Under the pieces are notes generated by a model that made no database searches, was not told the DNA's origin, and saw only the letters and a list, made by a program, of their open reading frames with translations. A stretch of DNA of 64,000 nucleotides from NCBI GenBank assembly GCA_038021145.1, contig JBBPHT010000009.1:248001-312000 (forward strand), given 5' to 3'. Positions 32,181 to 44,298 of this stretch are shown here, one piece after another. Position numbers and translations under genes: made by a program. Position 1 is the first letter of the stretch, and each line of letters begins with the position of its first letter. Source of the stretch: Phyllosticta citriasiana (lineage: Eukaryota; Ascomycota; Dothideomycetes; Botryosphaeriales; Phyllostictaceae).

Positions 32181-35100
32181 TGTCACGATAGCCTCGCACG
32201 TCGAGTGAAGCACTGAAATGAGAAGGTATGGGAAGCTCGCGAGATTGACGACAAAGCGGCGCAGGGTCGGGTTTCATTTCCCCCTCTTCTCTCTATCTCC
32301 TTTCCTCTCCTGTTCTTCCTTTCTCCCACATGTCTCACTGCACTGCGCTGCGGGTTCCGGGTTGGCGGTTTTCTTCTGTTGCCATTATTTGTCTTCTTCG
32401 TTTTCAGCAACCATGAACGCATTAGCGCAGGCGTTGGCGGAAGAGGCTTGATTACACAAGGCTCCTTCTCTCTCACAGTCATACATCAGATCGATCAATA
32501 TACATATCCGGATACAGCTGAAGGGAGCGGGGAGGGCCTTGATGGGGTGGTGGATGTGTACGTATTCATGCATGAGCAACAATATATTTGTGCGTAGATG
32601 GATTAGTGGGTCGTAATGCTGTCTGGTTGAATGTGAGCGTGAGCTGGACCATTGTCGCTATGTCTTATGCTCTGCTGAGCTGTTTTCTCTCTGCCTTGGG
32701 CTTTGTTGCCGAAGACCACTTGCACTATACATGTGAGCTTACTTAACTCTCGCCATGACAGCGCCGCCAATCGTTCTCGCCTCCCTTCAAAAACAGGAAG
32801 ATACGCAGGCAGGTGGCTAAACAGTCTGCCAGCTGTCCTGTCCGCCACACTTCACTCCGCTCCGCCACCACCACCTCCTTACAGTACAGTACTGGTGGCC
32901 CAACAGACTTCGCGACCGCAACGACTCACTGGCTCGCTCGCTCGCTCGCTCGGCCCCGGGAAATCACCCTGCGTTGCTGCGCGCGGTGTTGTCCACACAC
33001 TTCTATGGCAAGATAGAGGAGGCATGATGGAAGCACGAAGTGGGAGACTAGATGTCGAAGTAAACAGGAAAAGGAAAGCTACTGTCCTAGTCCTGAGACG
33101 CTTATTATATTGCACGCGTATACTTCAACAGTGCAAGAACTGTAGGTGGTTCGCTGGAATCACGTGAATATTGTGTGGACAAAACAACGCTTCTTACTAT
33201 CTCGCCTACTGTACCTGACAACCCACCCCCTTGGTCCTCCCTGCGCACCGATCGATCATCTATCAAGACAGCCATCCCTGCGGCCCATCAGCCAACCGTC
33301 TGACTAACGCGACTAGCTAGGCAGGCTGCATGGCCTGTGCTGCGCAGTGAATGAGGCTGTTTGGCGTAAGTTGACTTGCGGCTGGGATGGACGTGGCAGC
33401 GAGCAGTGGACAGCGGACAGGGGTCGTGGGTGCGAGATGAAGGGAGGGGCGTGCGTACGTGCGAGGATACGGTGCACACAGAAAATGCATTACCCAGAGC
33501 TGAATGAGGAGGGCAGGGATGCTGGAGAAGTGGGAGGTGCTGTTCTTGACAGAGTGGGCGAGGTGGTGGGCGGTGGATGGATGGATGGATGGATGCAGTC
33601 GGATGCCTTGCGCACAGCCCACGATCGCATCGTGTCGTATCTACTTAGGCATTCGTGCATGCAGAAGTTGTCCAAGACATGCGGTTCTAATTTTGATGCG
33701 TGCTGGATATGCTTGTATACGACGACGCCCGCTTTGGTCGGCGAGCGGCGTTCGGTCGCCGCCAAAGTCTTGTCTTTACGCATTGAATGACATTCACTTT
33801 GAGATCCTGAGTGAAGCAGAAACGTCGCGCAAGTAGTTGTTCTGAACTGACCGCGGAGTTGGATGCCGAGGGAGCGTATGGGTTCCATCAGCTTCTTCCT
33901 CATTGCTCCGCTGCTCGTCGATCCGTCCGTCCGTTCATCTGTTCATCAACTTCGCGATACAAAGCGACGCACGCGCAAGCTGCCGGGCTAGTGGGCAGGC
34001 GACTTTAGCCGCCGGCTTGCTCGAGTGAGTGAGTAAGTGAGGCGCAAGACAAGCCCCCAGTCTCGAGTGCCGCGAGTCTTGGGCCCAGCGCGGTCAAACG
34101 CCAGACGCGTCTTCTCGGGTACTACACACAGCCAGCCAGTGCGATATCGTTCCCAAGTGATGAGCTGGTTAGCGTCGCGTGTTGTTGCACTTCTACTGCA
34201 CGCTTAGGACTAGTGGAGCTGAGCAAGCTGCTGGTCCTATGGACGTTGCTGGTTGGGCAGGGCTGACAGGGGAAAGTAGGGTTAGCCGGTTGCGTAAGGT
34301 AGGGCGAAGACGTTGGTACTGGCGCCGAGGAACGGCGAGGCGAGGCCGTGATGGTACTAGGCTGAGAATACACGCTGCTAGCTGGGAAGCTGAAGCTTGG
34401 CGATGACACAACTGGCGCTGAAGGGTCCGGCGCTGGTTGGTATTGATGCGGAAAAGACGTGAATAAGAAAGGACGAAGTAGCAGTGTTGGCGATTTGGAG
34501 TCCATGAATATGGCGGACTGGCTGGTTTGAAATCGTGCGCCAGACGGTGTAGAGATAGTCTTTACTTCATGCGCTCTGGATCACTAAACTGGTGAAAATG
34601 GTGCCGTTGAAAGACCAAAAGAGTCCAAAGGCGGGATTAGTGAGCCAATTCGGATGGTCATGATGGTCAGAAAGTGGTTTGACGGCGCCGCTTCCAAGCA
34701 CAGACAAGACAGTCAAGAACCGATGGGACGATGCACGATCACCGTGCTATTCCGCGCCAATCGCAGACTCTGGACAGCGAAAGATGGAGGCGCCTGGAAG
34801 CCGTTTTTCAGGATCGGTTCCTGGCCCGCCCGTGTTGTTTGTCCCGCCCTGAGCCGATCGACCCTGAGCCGAGTTGACTTGTCTCGCCCTGTGCTGCGAT
34901 CTGCGACTTGGAGGACGCCAATGACGTTTTTACCCGCCCACTGCTTCACAAAGCCTTCTTCGAAAGCAATTGCGTCGCCGAGACTCTGGATTTTGAAAAA
35001 AGGCCCTCGCCAGTTGTTGCCAACGCTTGGCTGTTGCTGACGGCGGTCCTCGAGCCGTGATGATCGAGAATCGGACGATGGCGGTGTTGACCCTAACGGG

Positions 35101-36699
35101 AAGCAGTTACTTGGCAAACTCAAAGTCCTTCAAGCTTCGAATTACCATCACAAAGGTACTTGTCCGTGCAAGACCGAGCGCGGCGGCTGGGTCAAGCTCT
35201 TCTGCTCGCGAGGTCGGTGCGCGAACATCGGTCTCTTGGAATTGATTTGCGTGAAACGTGAGCCTAGCATTTTTTTTTTTTTTTTTTTTTGGGGGTTAAC
35301 ATTGCCATTTCAAGCCTCACAATATTGACAAATATGATTTGGCCGAGAGCATGACGCAAGAGTCCCCGGATGCGTTCGGCTTGTACGCGTCAATCCGATG
35401 TTAGCTGTGTCCGTCCCCAATCAAAGCGGAAAAATACTCGGGTGGTCAGCGATAGCGTCGAATGGCAGAATTTGGAAATAGTTCGCCATTGCTCCAGCTA
35501 GACGCTTCCAGAAGCGGAGACGAATAGATCACCTGCGGCCTCATTCGACACTTGGAATGACAGATGATGGAAGAGCGCATGGCACCATGAGTAGTGTCAA
35601 GAGCAGCATGAGAGGGGAGGCTGGGATGTTCGTTGAAGCTCTTCCTTGCGGCTGATGATGATCAATGATCATTATGATGGAGCGACGAGGCCAGTTCTGG
35701 AATGGTGTGAAACCGTGGTGCCAGACTGCGACGGCGGCAGACGAAGATACGCGATCAGACGTCAAGAAGCCTTTGAGTTTGCCTCTGTCGCTGTTCTCTT
35801 TGAATAGCTGCCCGGCGCTTGGCCAGCAGAGACGGGGGCCTGATCACCCAACATGGACTGAGTGTGGGTCGTAACTATTTTTTGCTCGTGGGTGGAGAAA
35901 CCAGGATGCACAGAGAGGCCAAGGATGGTGATTTCTGCACAAGGGGTCTCGAATCCAGGCAGTATATGAGCTGATGTCCTACCGATGAGACGGAATTGAT
36001 GAAGGCAGATGGCGAAAAGGGACGGCAACCTTCCTGTTCCTGACGGCCGAGAGGATTTGGCAATCAGGACGGTGAAATGATATGGTAAAGGGGTACCGTG
36101 TCCAGACGACGGGCCTTCCCGAGCAGCAGAGGAGAGAGAGTATGTGGTTTCTGATAGAACAAGTTGACGAAACTGCACGCAGCCTGGGGTGGGTGAGGTG
36201 CCTCAGGCGCCAACGCCGACCAATGAAGAGCCGCCAGCCTACGTTGACAACAACACCTCGACGAAAAATGTACTGCCCACAGCCCATCCACCGCAGCCAC
36301 GTATCTGCCTCCGCGCCAACATGCAGACTCTCTGCTTGTGAGCCCGGCGCCTCCCAATGGGCTGACCGACCGGCGGCTGGCCCCCCGCGGCTGGTGGCTC
36401 CAGGAGTCGACATCAGCCTGCCGCGCTGTTTCGCATATCGAGTTGGCGCACCTCGAGTTTTGAAAAAGCCACGATGTCCCGGTCATACACCTTACTCTCA
36501 GAAACCTAGTTTGCGTCCGCTTCTCTTACCATCTGCCGTATCGGGCTGGTCGATATTCTTCCTCTATCTCTCCTTCACCGTCACCCTCCTTCCTTAGCGT
36601 TGACCACTATCTTTGACCGTTTCTCCATTGCTTTTGTATCACCACCACTCCTTCCTTTCTCGTCGCTCCTTTTCTGTGATGCCCTCTCAATAATTGGCA
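32181..36699. other. Gene-free interval
   Basis: In 4.5 kb I find no frame with a recognisable domain or convincing exon chain. It begins with the 3' UTR of the TMEM184-like gene and ends with the leader of the Ser-rich protein gene, where pyrimidine-rich DNA (36560-36670) suggests a core promoter. A GGAT run lies at about 33578-33595 and a T21 run at 35270-35290. Confidence 0.55.
35270..35290 (+). repeat. T21 homopolymer followed by G5
   Basis: Uninterrupted T run in non-coding DNA. Confidence 0.9.
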
Positions 36700-38827
36700 A
36701 TGGGAGCCTATCACTCCGTCGAGGCGAACCAAGCTACTGGATGGCTGGACTCTACCCCTCTGTGTTGCTGCGCACCCGGATACTGGGTGGATCATGGCGA
36801 AGAAAACCGGGAAAATGACGGTAAGATCAGTTTGATTGCTGACTTGATTGCGACGCTGACCTGTTCCAGGAAACTACAAGACTCGCAGCGTTGTCTCTGA
36901 GCAGCCACGGTCGCACCGACAGTTGCGTCAGCAGGCCATGTCCAAGACCTCTTCAATGTACACAGACCGCCCAACCACACGAGACTCGTTGAGACATTGG
37001 GTGGGACGAAAAAATGTCGAGACCAAGTACTGGGACGCCGAGTCTTTTACTGGTAGCATAGTAAAGCGACAATGGTCCACACGATCGTCCAAATCGGCCA
37101 AATCACGACCGCCTATCTCCAATCCTACCGAATTTCGCCATGTTGACGGCACCTCAAATACAGCTGAACAAGCGACGACACGACGGCGCAATCCTTCCTT
37201 CCGTCCGCTCGAATTGTCCATTTACCAGCCAGACTTTCGCCTGTCGCCACTTCCAGACTTCACCAAGGAAAGCTGGTATTTTATGCCTGATTTGCCACGC
37301 CCGGACAGGACCTTTGGCTACGTTGACCAGGATGATGAAGCAGACGGCTCCCAGTCTCTCGTCCGCCGAAAGCCTGCGCGGTTTCAAAGCGTCGATGCCT
37401 TCGTAGACGCCATGGAGTACGTTGGAGGAGATGAAGAAGAAATGGACTACCCACTCCCACGCCGAAACCTAAGGCGCACGAGTAGCTTGCCGGATACGAA
37501 TTGCCTGACTATGGTTGACATGGGTTACACTGGACTTTCTTCCCGCGCCGAGTCGCCAGTGGATACCTCAGGCCCCATGGCAGTTCCACGGACGCGTCCT
37601 GATGGTAGCAACGGCCGCGTCTTCCGCAAATTCCAATCGCGTCAAGGATCGCGCCCAAGTATCGAGCAGGCCATCGACGAACTCAACAACATCGTTGTCG
37701 AGGCTCGCGCTCAAAAGAATGGGCCACTGTCTCCATCCCAGGGCCACATTCCTGCCATCGCGCCTCATCTCAAGATGACCCATGTGCGATCAGAAACTCT
37801 CTCCGACATTGGTTCCGCCTTCTCCACCCCGTACGCGACCAAGCACATGTCCTCAGAGTCAGAACTTCCCGTGCCCGACATCGATCTTGACATGGAGTAC
37901 GAGGCCATTGTCGCAAACGCGGACGAAAAGGCTCGCCATGACATTTTAGTATCTTTCCCTCAGCCGCCCGGAGCAGCGGTAACTTCGAACAAATCAACGC
38001 GTTCTCGCCTAGCCGGGCTTCTCCGCCGCAACGCAAAGGGCACGGCAGACTCGACCGCGACCCCCAGTCCAACAGAACCTCTCATCACATCCAACCTTCC
38101 GCGCGGCTCTCCGTTCTTCAAGTGCGAGGATGCCGCCAAAATGACGTCATCAACCGCCAGAACAGTGTTTGGGCCCAACACCTCGCGCTACACAGCTACT
38201 TCCTTTGGATCATCATTGTCCGACACGTCTACCTTTGTCACCGTAACCGAGAGCGACTCGGACGCAACATCGAGACGCTCAATGACGCCCGACACCGACC
38301 ACACGACCGCCGGGTCCGACAGCTCTGGCTCCCCACGCAGCATCCACGTTCCCGTTCGCCGTCTTGGTGTTGACACGGCGCTTCGTGGCAGCCACGCGCG
38401 CAGCCTGACGGCCAGCGTCGTCATTGACAACGCCAGCAAATACTCGAGCAGCCGCAGCAATAGCAATCGTTCGGACCAAAGTGCTCGCCGCAAACCCGCC
38501 ATCCGCAACAGACCCGACGCCGCACGCGCGCCCGTTGTCCACTCCACGGCCGCCGCAAAATACACGCCCGCCGCTCCTCCATCACATGCGGTTGACGATG
38601 GCGCCTTTATTGGCGTCGCCGTGAGCCCAGACGACGAGGACGACTACATCGAAGAAGTCCCGCGCTCCGAACCGCCCGCTGCGTACAGTACGTTCGACCC
38701 GCTCAAGAGCCACCCACCCGTGTCGCCCACGGAGTCCGACTATGGCTATGCGTACGGCTACGGCTACGGCTACGAGCCCGAGGAGCTACAGCAGCAACGC
38801 ACGAGCGTCGTCGGATTGGCCTTCTAA
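36700..38827 (+). CDS. Unrecognised Ser-rich protein with CCC motif and Tyr-Gly tail
   Basis: Two exons, 36700-36820 and 36870-38827, give 692 aa. The intron has GT-AG ends and a CTGAC branch site, and the join restores frame (NDG/NYKTRS). I do not recognise a domain. The N-terminus has a compact motif, STPLCCCAPGYWVDHGEE, which could be a lipidated or metal-binding patch. A conserved-looking segment (about residues 130-185) contains LELSIYQPDFRLSPLPDF, ESWYFMPDLPRPD and ARFQSVDAFVDAMEYVGG. The rest is Ser/Thr/Arg/Pro-rich and probably disordered, with acidic patches (DDEDDYIEEVP), and it ends with Tyr-Gly repeats before EPEELQQQ. No signal peptide or membrane helix is seen. The continuous frame and clean intron make it a real gene; function is unknown. 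Confidence 0.8.
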
Positions 38828-40237
38828 GCGCTCATTCATTCCTTCCAATACGTGCACGAACGGCTGCGGGGATGTTTCTCCTTGACGACATTCGATGATG
38901 AAGCTACTACGAAAAATACTGATCTTTTTTCTCTTGGCTTGTAAGGGGACTTTCCATTTAATACCCAGCGCTCCTTGAAGGGAGCCTCCGTCGCGCTGTT
39001 GCTGCGTCTTTCGCTTGCTTGCGTGCTTCCATGCTTGGCTCTCCTTTTTGCTTTTTCCCGGCCTCCTCGTTTCGGTTGTGCTTCAGGTGTCCATCTCCAT
39101 CAAAACGCGGGATATGGTGGGGTATGGTGGTTCTCTCACCGTCTGCCAATACCTCCTGGGCGGGCGGGTTTCGTGATTTCGGCGTGAGGGGAAAGATTGA
39201 GCGTGGGTCGGTGGACGTTGTGGTTTGGGTCAATTCCAGACAGACGGGCTTCCTCGGTAAGGTAGCCCGCTAGCTGATGAAAAGAGAGCGGCTCGATACG
39301 TGTGTTTTACATTCTACAATCTCTTCTTGTCTGTCTTGGCCGTGATGGCGGCGCTGCTATGCGTCGCGAGTGGTCAGGCGGTTTAGTGTGGTCGTTTGAT
39401 CGCACGAATATAAATCTTTGTTGTGTAATACGATCTTTGGTAAATGACTGTACCGTGTGAAGATTAAGGAAGGCGTCTGGCTTCCTTGACCGTGCCTCCA
39501 GAAAACCACAGTGAACGTAAAGACTGGTTCAAAGTTCAAAATGTCAAAACGGCTAAGCAGCAGAGTTCCCTTATGCCACACAACTTCCTCCTGCGATGTG
39601 AATAAAATCATTGCCCCTCTGACGATTTTGACTGAGCTCATGCATGAGGCAGATTGGTTGGGGTGTCGGTCCACTTAAAATCACTCCCTGAGCGTGGTTA
39701 GGATGGCGGACGACAACGCCCTAGAAGATGTCTCCTTTCCTTCGGGCAAAGGACCGCTGGAATTGGTCTTTTGCTGATGTGGCGCACCAAAACATGTCTG
39801 CAGCCAAGGGCCGCAATGGCGGACGCAGGTGGCATACCGCAAGTGCGGAAGGAGCGCAACTGGAGGTATGCTTGTTGGATCTGGGAAATAATCGAGAGCT
39901 TTTGCTTCCATGAGGCTACGGACAAACACGACTGGTTGCTGGCTTTGGGACTCTCTGCATCTTCGATGGATTCTTCTTGAAGTTTTTCGGGTTTTCGGCG
40001 ATGCTGTTCGATTCCAAGTGAGACAAGACAGACTCTTTTTGGCGAGGGTGATTGGTGCATTTCTGCGGTGATTGACTACCTGCTTCCAGAACAATCACTT
40101 CAAGCCCAAAGGAAACGTCGCAGACTACAAATATCGACTTCGGCGCCACGTTCTGCGGCGGATACCGCTCTCTCTTCACTTATCAATTTCCTACTCCCAA
40201 GATTGATTCGAATATCTTGCACCTTGTACGTAGGACG
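38828..40237. other. Intergenic region, no gene seen
   Basis: Holds the 3' UTR of the Ser-rich protein gene and the region upstream of the first 2EXR-like paralogue. Frames on the minus strand at 39681-40179 overlap one another and have no recognisable domain. Confidence 0.5.
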
Positions 40238-41815
40238 ATGAAGCAAACCAGGAGTAGCAGAAAGACCCGAAAGACTGGGGGAATTCATCTTCAGGATTCG
40301 GAGTCTTCTTTTCAACACAATACCACGATGCCTGATCCCTCTATTCCCCCCAAAGACCGTTGTCCTCTCCTGGAGCTTCCCGCAGAGCTGCGAAATAAAC
40401 TTTACGAGTTTTTGTTTGTCTACGGCGTCATTCGCATCCAAGGCGACCGTTGCGACAAGGCTTGCTATCAAAACGGCATTGGTTCAAACAAGAGCAAAGG
40501 CTGTCACTTCAGCCTCCCAGCGGTGGAGGAGGTGCTGCGTAAATGTGATGGCGAGCTTGTTTGTAAAGAACGCTCGAGTAGCCCTGCTGTTGCGCTTTTT
40601 CGAGCTTTTCGACAGCTGTATGAAGAAGCGGCGCCTGTTCTTTATTCTAGAAATATGTTTTTCTTTAACCAATGTCGCCACGAGTGCCAAGTCGTCGTCC
40701 CCAACAACGACATTTACACCTCTGCCCTACCCGGTGCTGTGGTCTTTTTGAAACGGCTGAGTCCCGATGTGAAGGATCGAATCAAGAAGATCAAGATCGT
40801 GCTCGGCCTCTACAACTCTGGACTTTGGCGAGACTTTGCTTCTCGAGAAGAAACAATGAACTTCTGGTCAATCATGGACCGAGAAATATCATTAAATCAT
40901 CTGTCTATCATTCATAGAGGCTGGCCTGAGAATATGCAAAATGGGCAATGCTTATGGGAAACCAAATTTCTCCTTTCCACGCGTAGCGTTAAGCGCTTTT
41001 CCCTTGAGATGTGGGCCACTACAGAAGATACCACTTTTGGGGCCCACAATCTTGTCTCTTTTGCAGCGATAGTCAGATCCTGCGTCCTCAAAGGGCAATG
41101 AAAGCTTCAATACTGCAAACATTGTCGTACACAATCGGCACTTTGTTACGTGTTTTCGTCCATGGCATGGTCAAGATAGGAAGAGGAGAGTGGTGTTCCA
41201 ACGAAGCAAGGAGCGCCTCCTTGTCGCGCGCTGTAACGGCGACGACGACACTGGCCAGTCCTACCTGACGCCTGCGGAACGTCTATCACCACCTTTCAGG
41301 GGCAGCCACCAAGAAAGCATCCTTCTGTCATTTTTGACAATTCGTGGCCTGCTATACCCGTTTCCGACTCCACCAACCTATGACGAGTTTAGAAAACAAA
41401 CCCTCAGAGTGACTTTCCCTTATGGCGAGCCTCCATTTTTACCACTGTCCTTCATACCAAACGACTACAAAGATGACGATGACGGCGAAAACGACAGCCT
41501 CAATGAGGTTGATGTGAGCAGTGAGCCGGACATTTTCAGTCTTCTAAAAGTTCAAGAGCTTTTGACAACCTGCAAGACGTAAGTTGCTCCGGTGCTCCTT
41601 TGAGAGCTTCTGATCTGTGGAGCATTCGTGGACATCACTGACCAGTGGATAGAGTGGCTCAAGTCACATCGGCAAGCTCCTGGTCGATCTCCAACGAGAC
41701 AGTTAACTATGTGGAAGCCGACAATGACGAAGAAGATGAGGATGACGAGGATGAGGATGAGCAGGAGGAGGAGGACGACGACGATGACGATGACGAGGGC
41801 TATGAGGGGGTTTGA
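40238..41815 (+). pseudogene. 2EXR/F-box-like protein, paralogue A, single-base frameshift
   Basis: The frame from 40238 encodes RCPLLELPAELRNKLYEFLF, then ALFRAFRQLYEEAAPVLYSR. This is the pattern of the fungal 2EXR/DUF7730 F-box-like family, whose functions are largely unknown. It stops at 41101 just after RSCVLKG. The next frame continues the homology (NIVVHNRH, KERLLVARC, LTPAERLSPP, DGENDSLNEVD) as judged by comparison with paralogue B 1.8 kb downstream, so one extra base near 41094-41099 explains the break. A possible intron at 41579-41652 (GTAAGT donor, CTGAC, TAG acceptor) would add an acidic tail of Asp/Glu runs ending at 41815. It could be a recent pseudogene, a real shorter protein, or an assembly error in the AAAGGG tract. 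The upstream ATG at 40238 or that at 40330 could be the start. Confidence 0.65.
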
Positions 41816-42465
41816 GCTCACTGGTTGGACGTAGGCAGCGAGCAGGTGGTTGAAATTGTTTTGGTCTTCGTTTCCGCAAAGCAGTTGGAGGAGTTGACGA
41901 AAAAGACTGCTCATGTAGTGATAGACAGTGGGAAAATCTGGAGCCTTGGGAAGTCTCAACAAGGTCTTCGTAATGTCACTGGTACTTTTTGCTGGCCTCC
42001 CGAAGCATCAGCACAACTAGAGTCTTTGGGTTACGAGAGGATAAAATATCCCAGAATTTGACTGATTGCGTTCTGGAGCAAATATACTCGGCTTGAGAAA
42101 CCAAATCTCATCAGCCGAACAGCAATAATGAGAAGACGCTTGAACGCAGTTTTGCCAACAAGGTTCTGGAGAGAGAATGAGGGCGCGTGGTGCCCTATAA
42201 GGTGATTGCCTGATTTAGCTTGGCATGCGTGAGGACGTGACTACCTTCATGATGTGTCTGCCAGCTCACTCTTTTACTTCCTTCTTCCTTATTTCTCTCT
42301 CCGACTCTAATCCTCCCTACCACCAACTCTCATCCTATCCACTACACTTAGACGCCCGTTCCCTCCAACCTCACTACTATTATGCTTGATTCTCTACGTA
42401 GGTAACGTCGTCTGGCCAGAAAGGTAGAGAAAAGAGGAAGGTAGTGAAGACACTCTACTCCTGCT
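41816..42465. other. Spacer between the two 2EXR-like paralogues
   Basis: No intact frame longer than about 80 codons. Pyrimidine-rich sequence at 42260-42350 may be the former promoter of paralogue B. Confidence 0.45.
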
Positions 42466-43648
42466 AAAGGATGCTTTCCATTTCTTAAACTCCCACGAGA
42501 ATTACGCGATGAAACCTATGAGTTCGCACTGGTTGTTAATGTCCTACAGATTTAACATATCAAGCTTCTTAAATATAGCAATGATTTAGATAATCCAAAC
42601 AGCATACTGGGTAGGAAAGATCTTAAACACACCACTTTCCAGACCCACACTAGACTTCATTTCGATTACGGTAGCTACGGTCGCGTTGACGTTGACCAGC
42701 CGGCAGTCAGCATCCTCCAAACTTGTCGACAAATCCATGATGAGAGCGAACCTGTTTTCCACTCGAAGAACATCTTCTATTTCAAAGAAGAGCCTTGTAT
42801 CTAACGGCAAGTATACTCTATCGGATCAGCCATTGCATTTTTGAATGACCGACCCGCCTGCGCTATGGGTTGGATCAGGAAAATCAAGATCAAAATTGGC
42901 AACCGCAGGGGTGCACTTGGGGAGAGCCTTTTTCAGTATGAAAAGGGCGAAAAAAACCAAAGACCTGACTCGGTTCATATCAATTGTCCAGGAAGGCTTG
43001 CCGGCTCTGGAACACGTTTCTGTCGTTCTCATAGGCTGGCCATCAGATGTTCGCGTCGGAAGGCATGCGGAGAAGCGAAAGCTGCGAAACCGTAGCCTCA
43101 CGGAATTCGGCATCCTGCTATTTCTCCAAGGTCTGAAACGCTTCTCGATGGAAATAAAGGCAGAGCTTAATCGCCGTTACCCTTCGGATCCTAAATGTCT
43201 TGTTGTCTTTGCTGCCCTGGTCCGATCGCATGCTCTGAAAGGAGTTTACACCTTGATAATGTCCAATATCACCGTGCACAAGCGACACCGTATTCTTTCT
43301 TTTCCCTCTGCTGATGCACAGGGGGACATTGTGCTGAAAAGAACACCCGAGCGTCAGTACATTGTTCGCTGTGACAATGATGAATCCGGCAAATCATTGT
43401 TGACACCCGCTAAGCACCCATCGCCATTGCGGGTCAGCGAAAGTCTTTGCGAGAGAGTTTGCGGTTCTGGAATTGGAATTGTATACCGCGTTCCGAGTCA
43501 TTCGGGTTGGATACACTCCGGTGGGGAGCACGAGCTGCCTGACTACGCTCAGAGTGATGATGGTGATAACGACAGCCTCAAAGATGTGGATTTGAGCGAC
43601 CAAGATCTCGAGCCCGCTCACATCGATGCTCCGCGCGGGACCGACTGA
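42466..43648 (+). pseudogene. 2EXR/F-box-like protein, paralogue B, degraded
   Basis: Similarity to paralogue A starts at KGCFPFLKLPRELRDETYEF (A has KDRCPLLELPAELRNKLYEF) and continues through ILQTCRQIHDESEPVFHSKN. Two in-frame TAA codons interrupt it (42553-42555 and 42802-42804). The reading frame then shifts near an A7 run (42950-42956) and the remainder (GLKRFSMEIKAEL, FAALVRSHALKG, NITVHKRH, CDNDESGKSLLTPAKHPSP, DGDNDSLKDVDLS) is open to 43648. Aligned to A, the first TAA sits where A has the Gln codon CAA, a C-to-T change at a CpA step. No start codon matching that of A is obvious. With three independent lesions it is best read as a pseudogene. Confidence 0.8.
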
Positions 43649-44298
43649 TCTCGGTTTAGAATGAGAAAGGAGGATCGGTTGGAGGAGCGTCGCTAAAGCC
43701 ATCACGGAGGGAAGAATTTCAAGATGTCTTTCTGGAGTTGCTGTGAAAAGAAAATGAGGGACCGCGAGGTGCTGATGGAGCTGCTGCGAAGGAAATGCCC
43801 TAGAAAAAGCCGCAGACAGGAAGTTGCACATACGTTGAGCTTTGAGTCACTTGCTCATATGGCCTTGTCGAGACGATGCGGAATTACGACAATGTGTTTC
43901 ACACTTCATCTTCAACAACAGAAAGGGAGAATCACAGAGTGCTGGCGGAGTTACTGCGAATTTAGTGCTCTAGGGAAACATGCGGTCAGCGAAACTGCTC
44001 AGGAGGACGGACTGCGAAATATTTGCTTACATGTACTTATCAAACCAAGGCAGCTCGGTGCAAGGAATGACACGACGCTCTCGCTGATGCAAGATTTTGG
44101 GCAATCAAAGGAGAAGATGGAAAGGAGGACGAAGATATTGCCTTTCTTGTGAAGGCTGGAACAGGGAGCAAAGCTGGAATCGAGTCGAGTTTAGTCTCTC
44201 AGCAAAGTAGATTTCCAATGACAGTGAATTCTCAAACTCTGTCACTTCTGCTGCCTCTCCCTGTCCACCTCCCAACTCTCATCTACTTCTTCACTTAC
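43649..44298. other. Degenerate repeat region after paralogue B
   Basis: Non-coding or decayed. Three related stretches near 43727-43755, 43765-43805 and 43928-43970 share a pattern like GTGCTGATGGAGCTGCTGCG with substitutions. Translated, they resemble VLxELLRRKC units. The 3' end of the transaldolase gene borders it at 44299. Confidence 0.45.

Noticed and set aside
40670..44160. A transposon as explanation for the disrupted frames
   Set aside because: No terminal repeats, target-site duplications, transposase or reverse transcriptase motifs were seen; the sequence is explained by a duplicated 2EXR-like gene.
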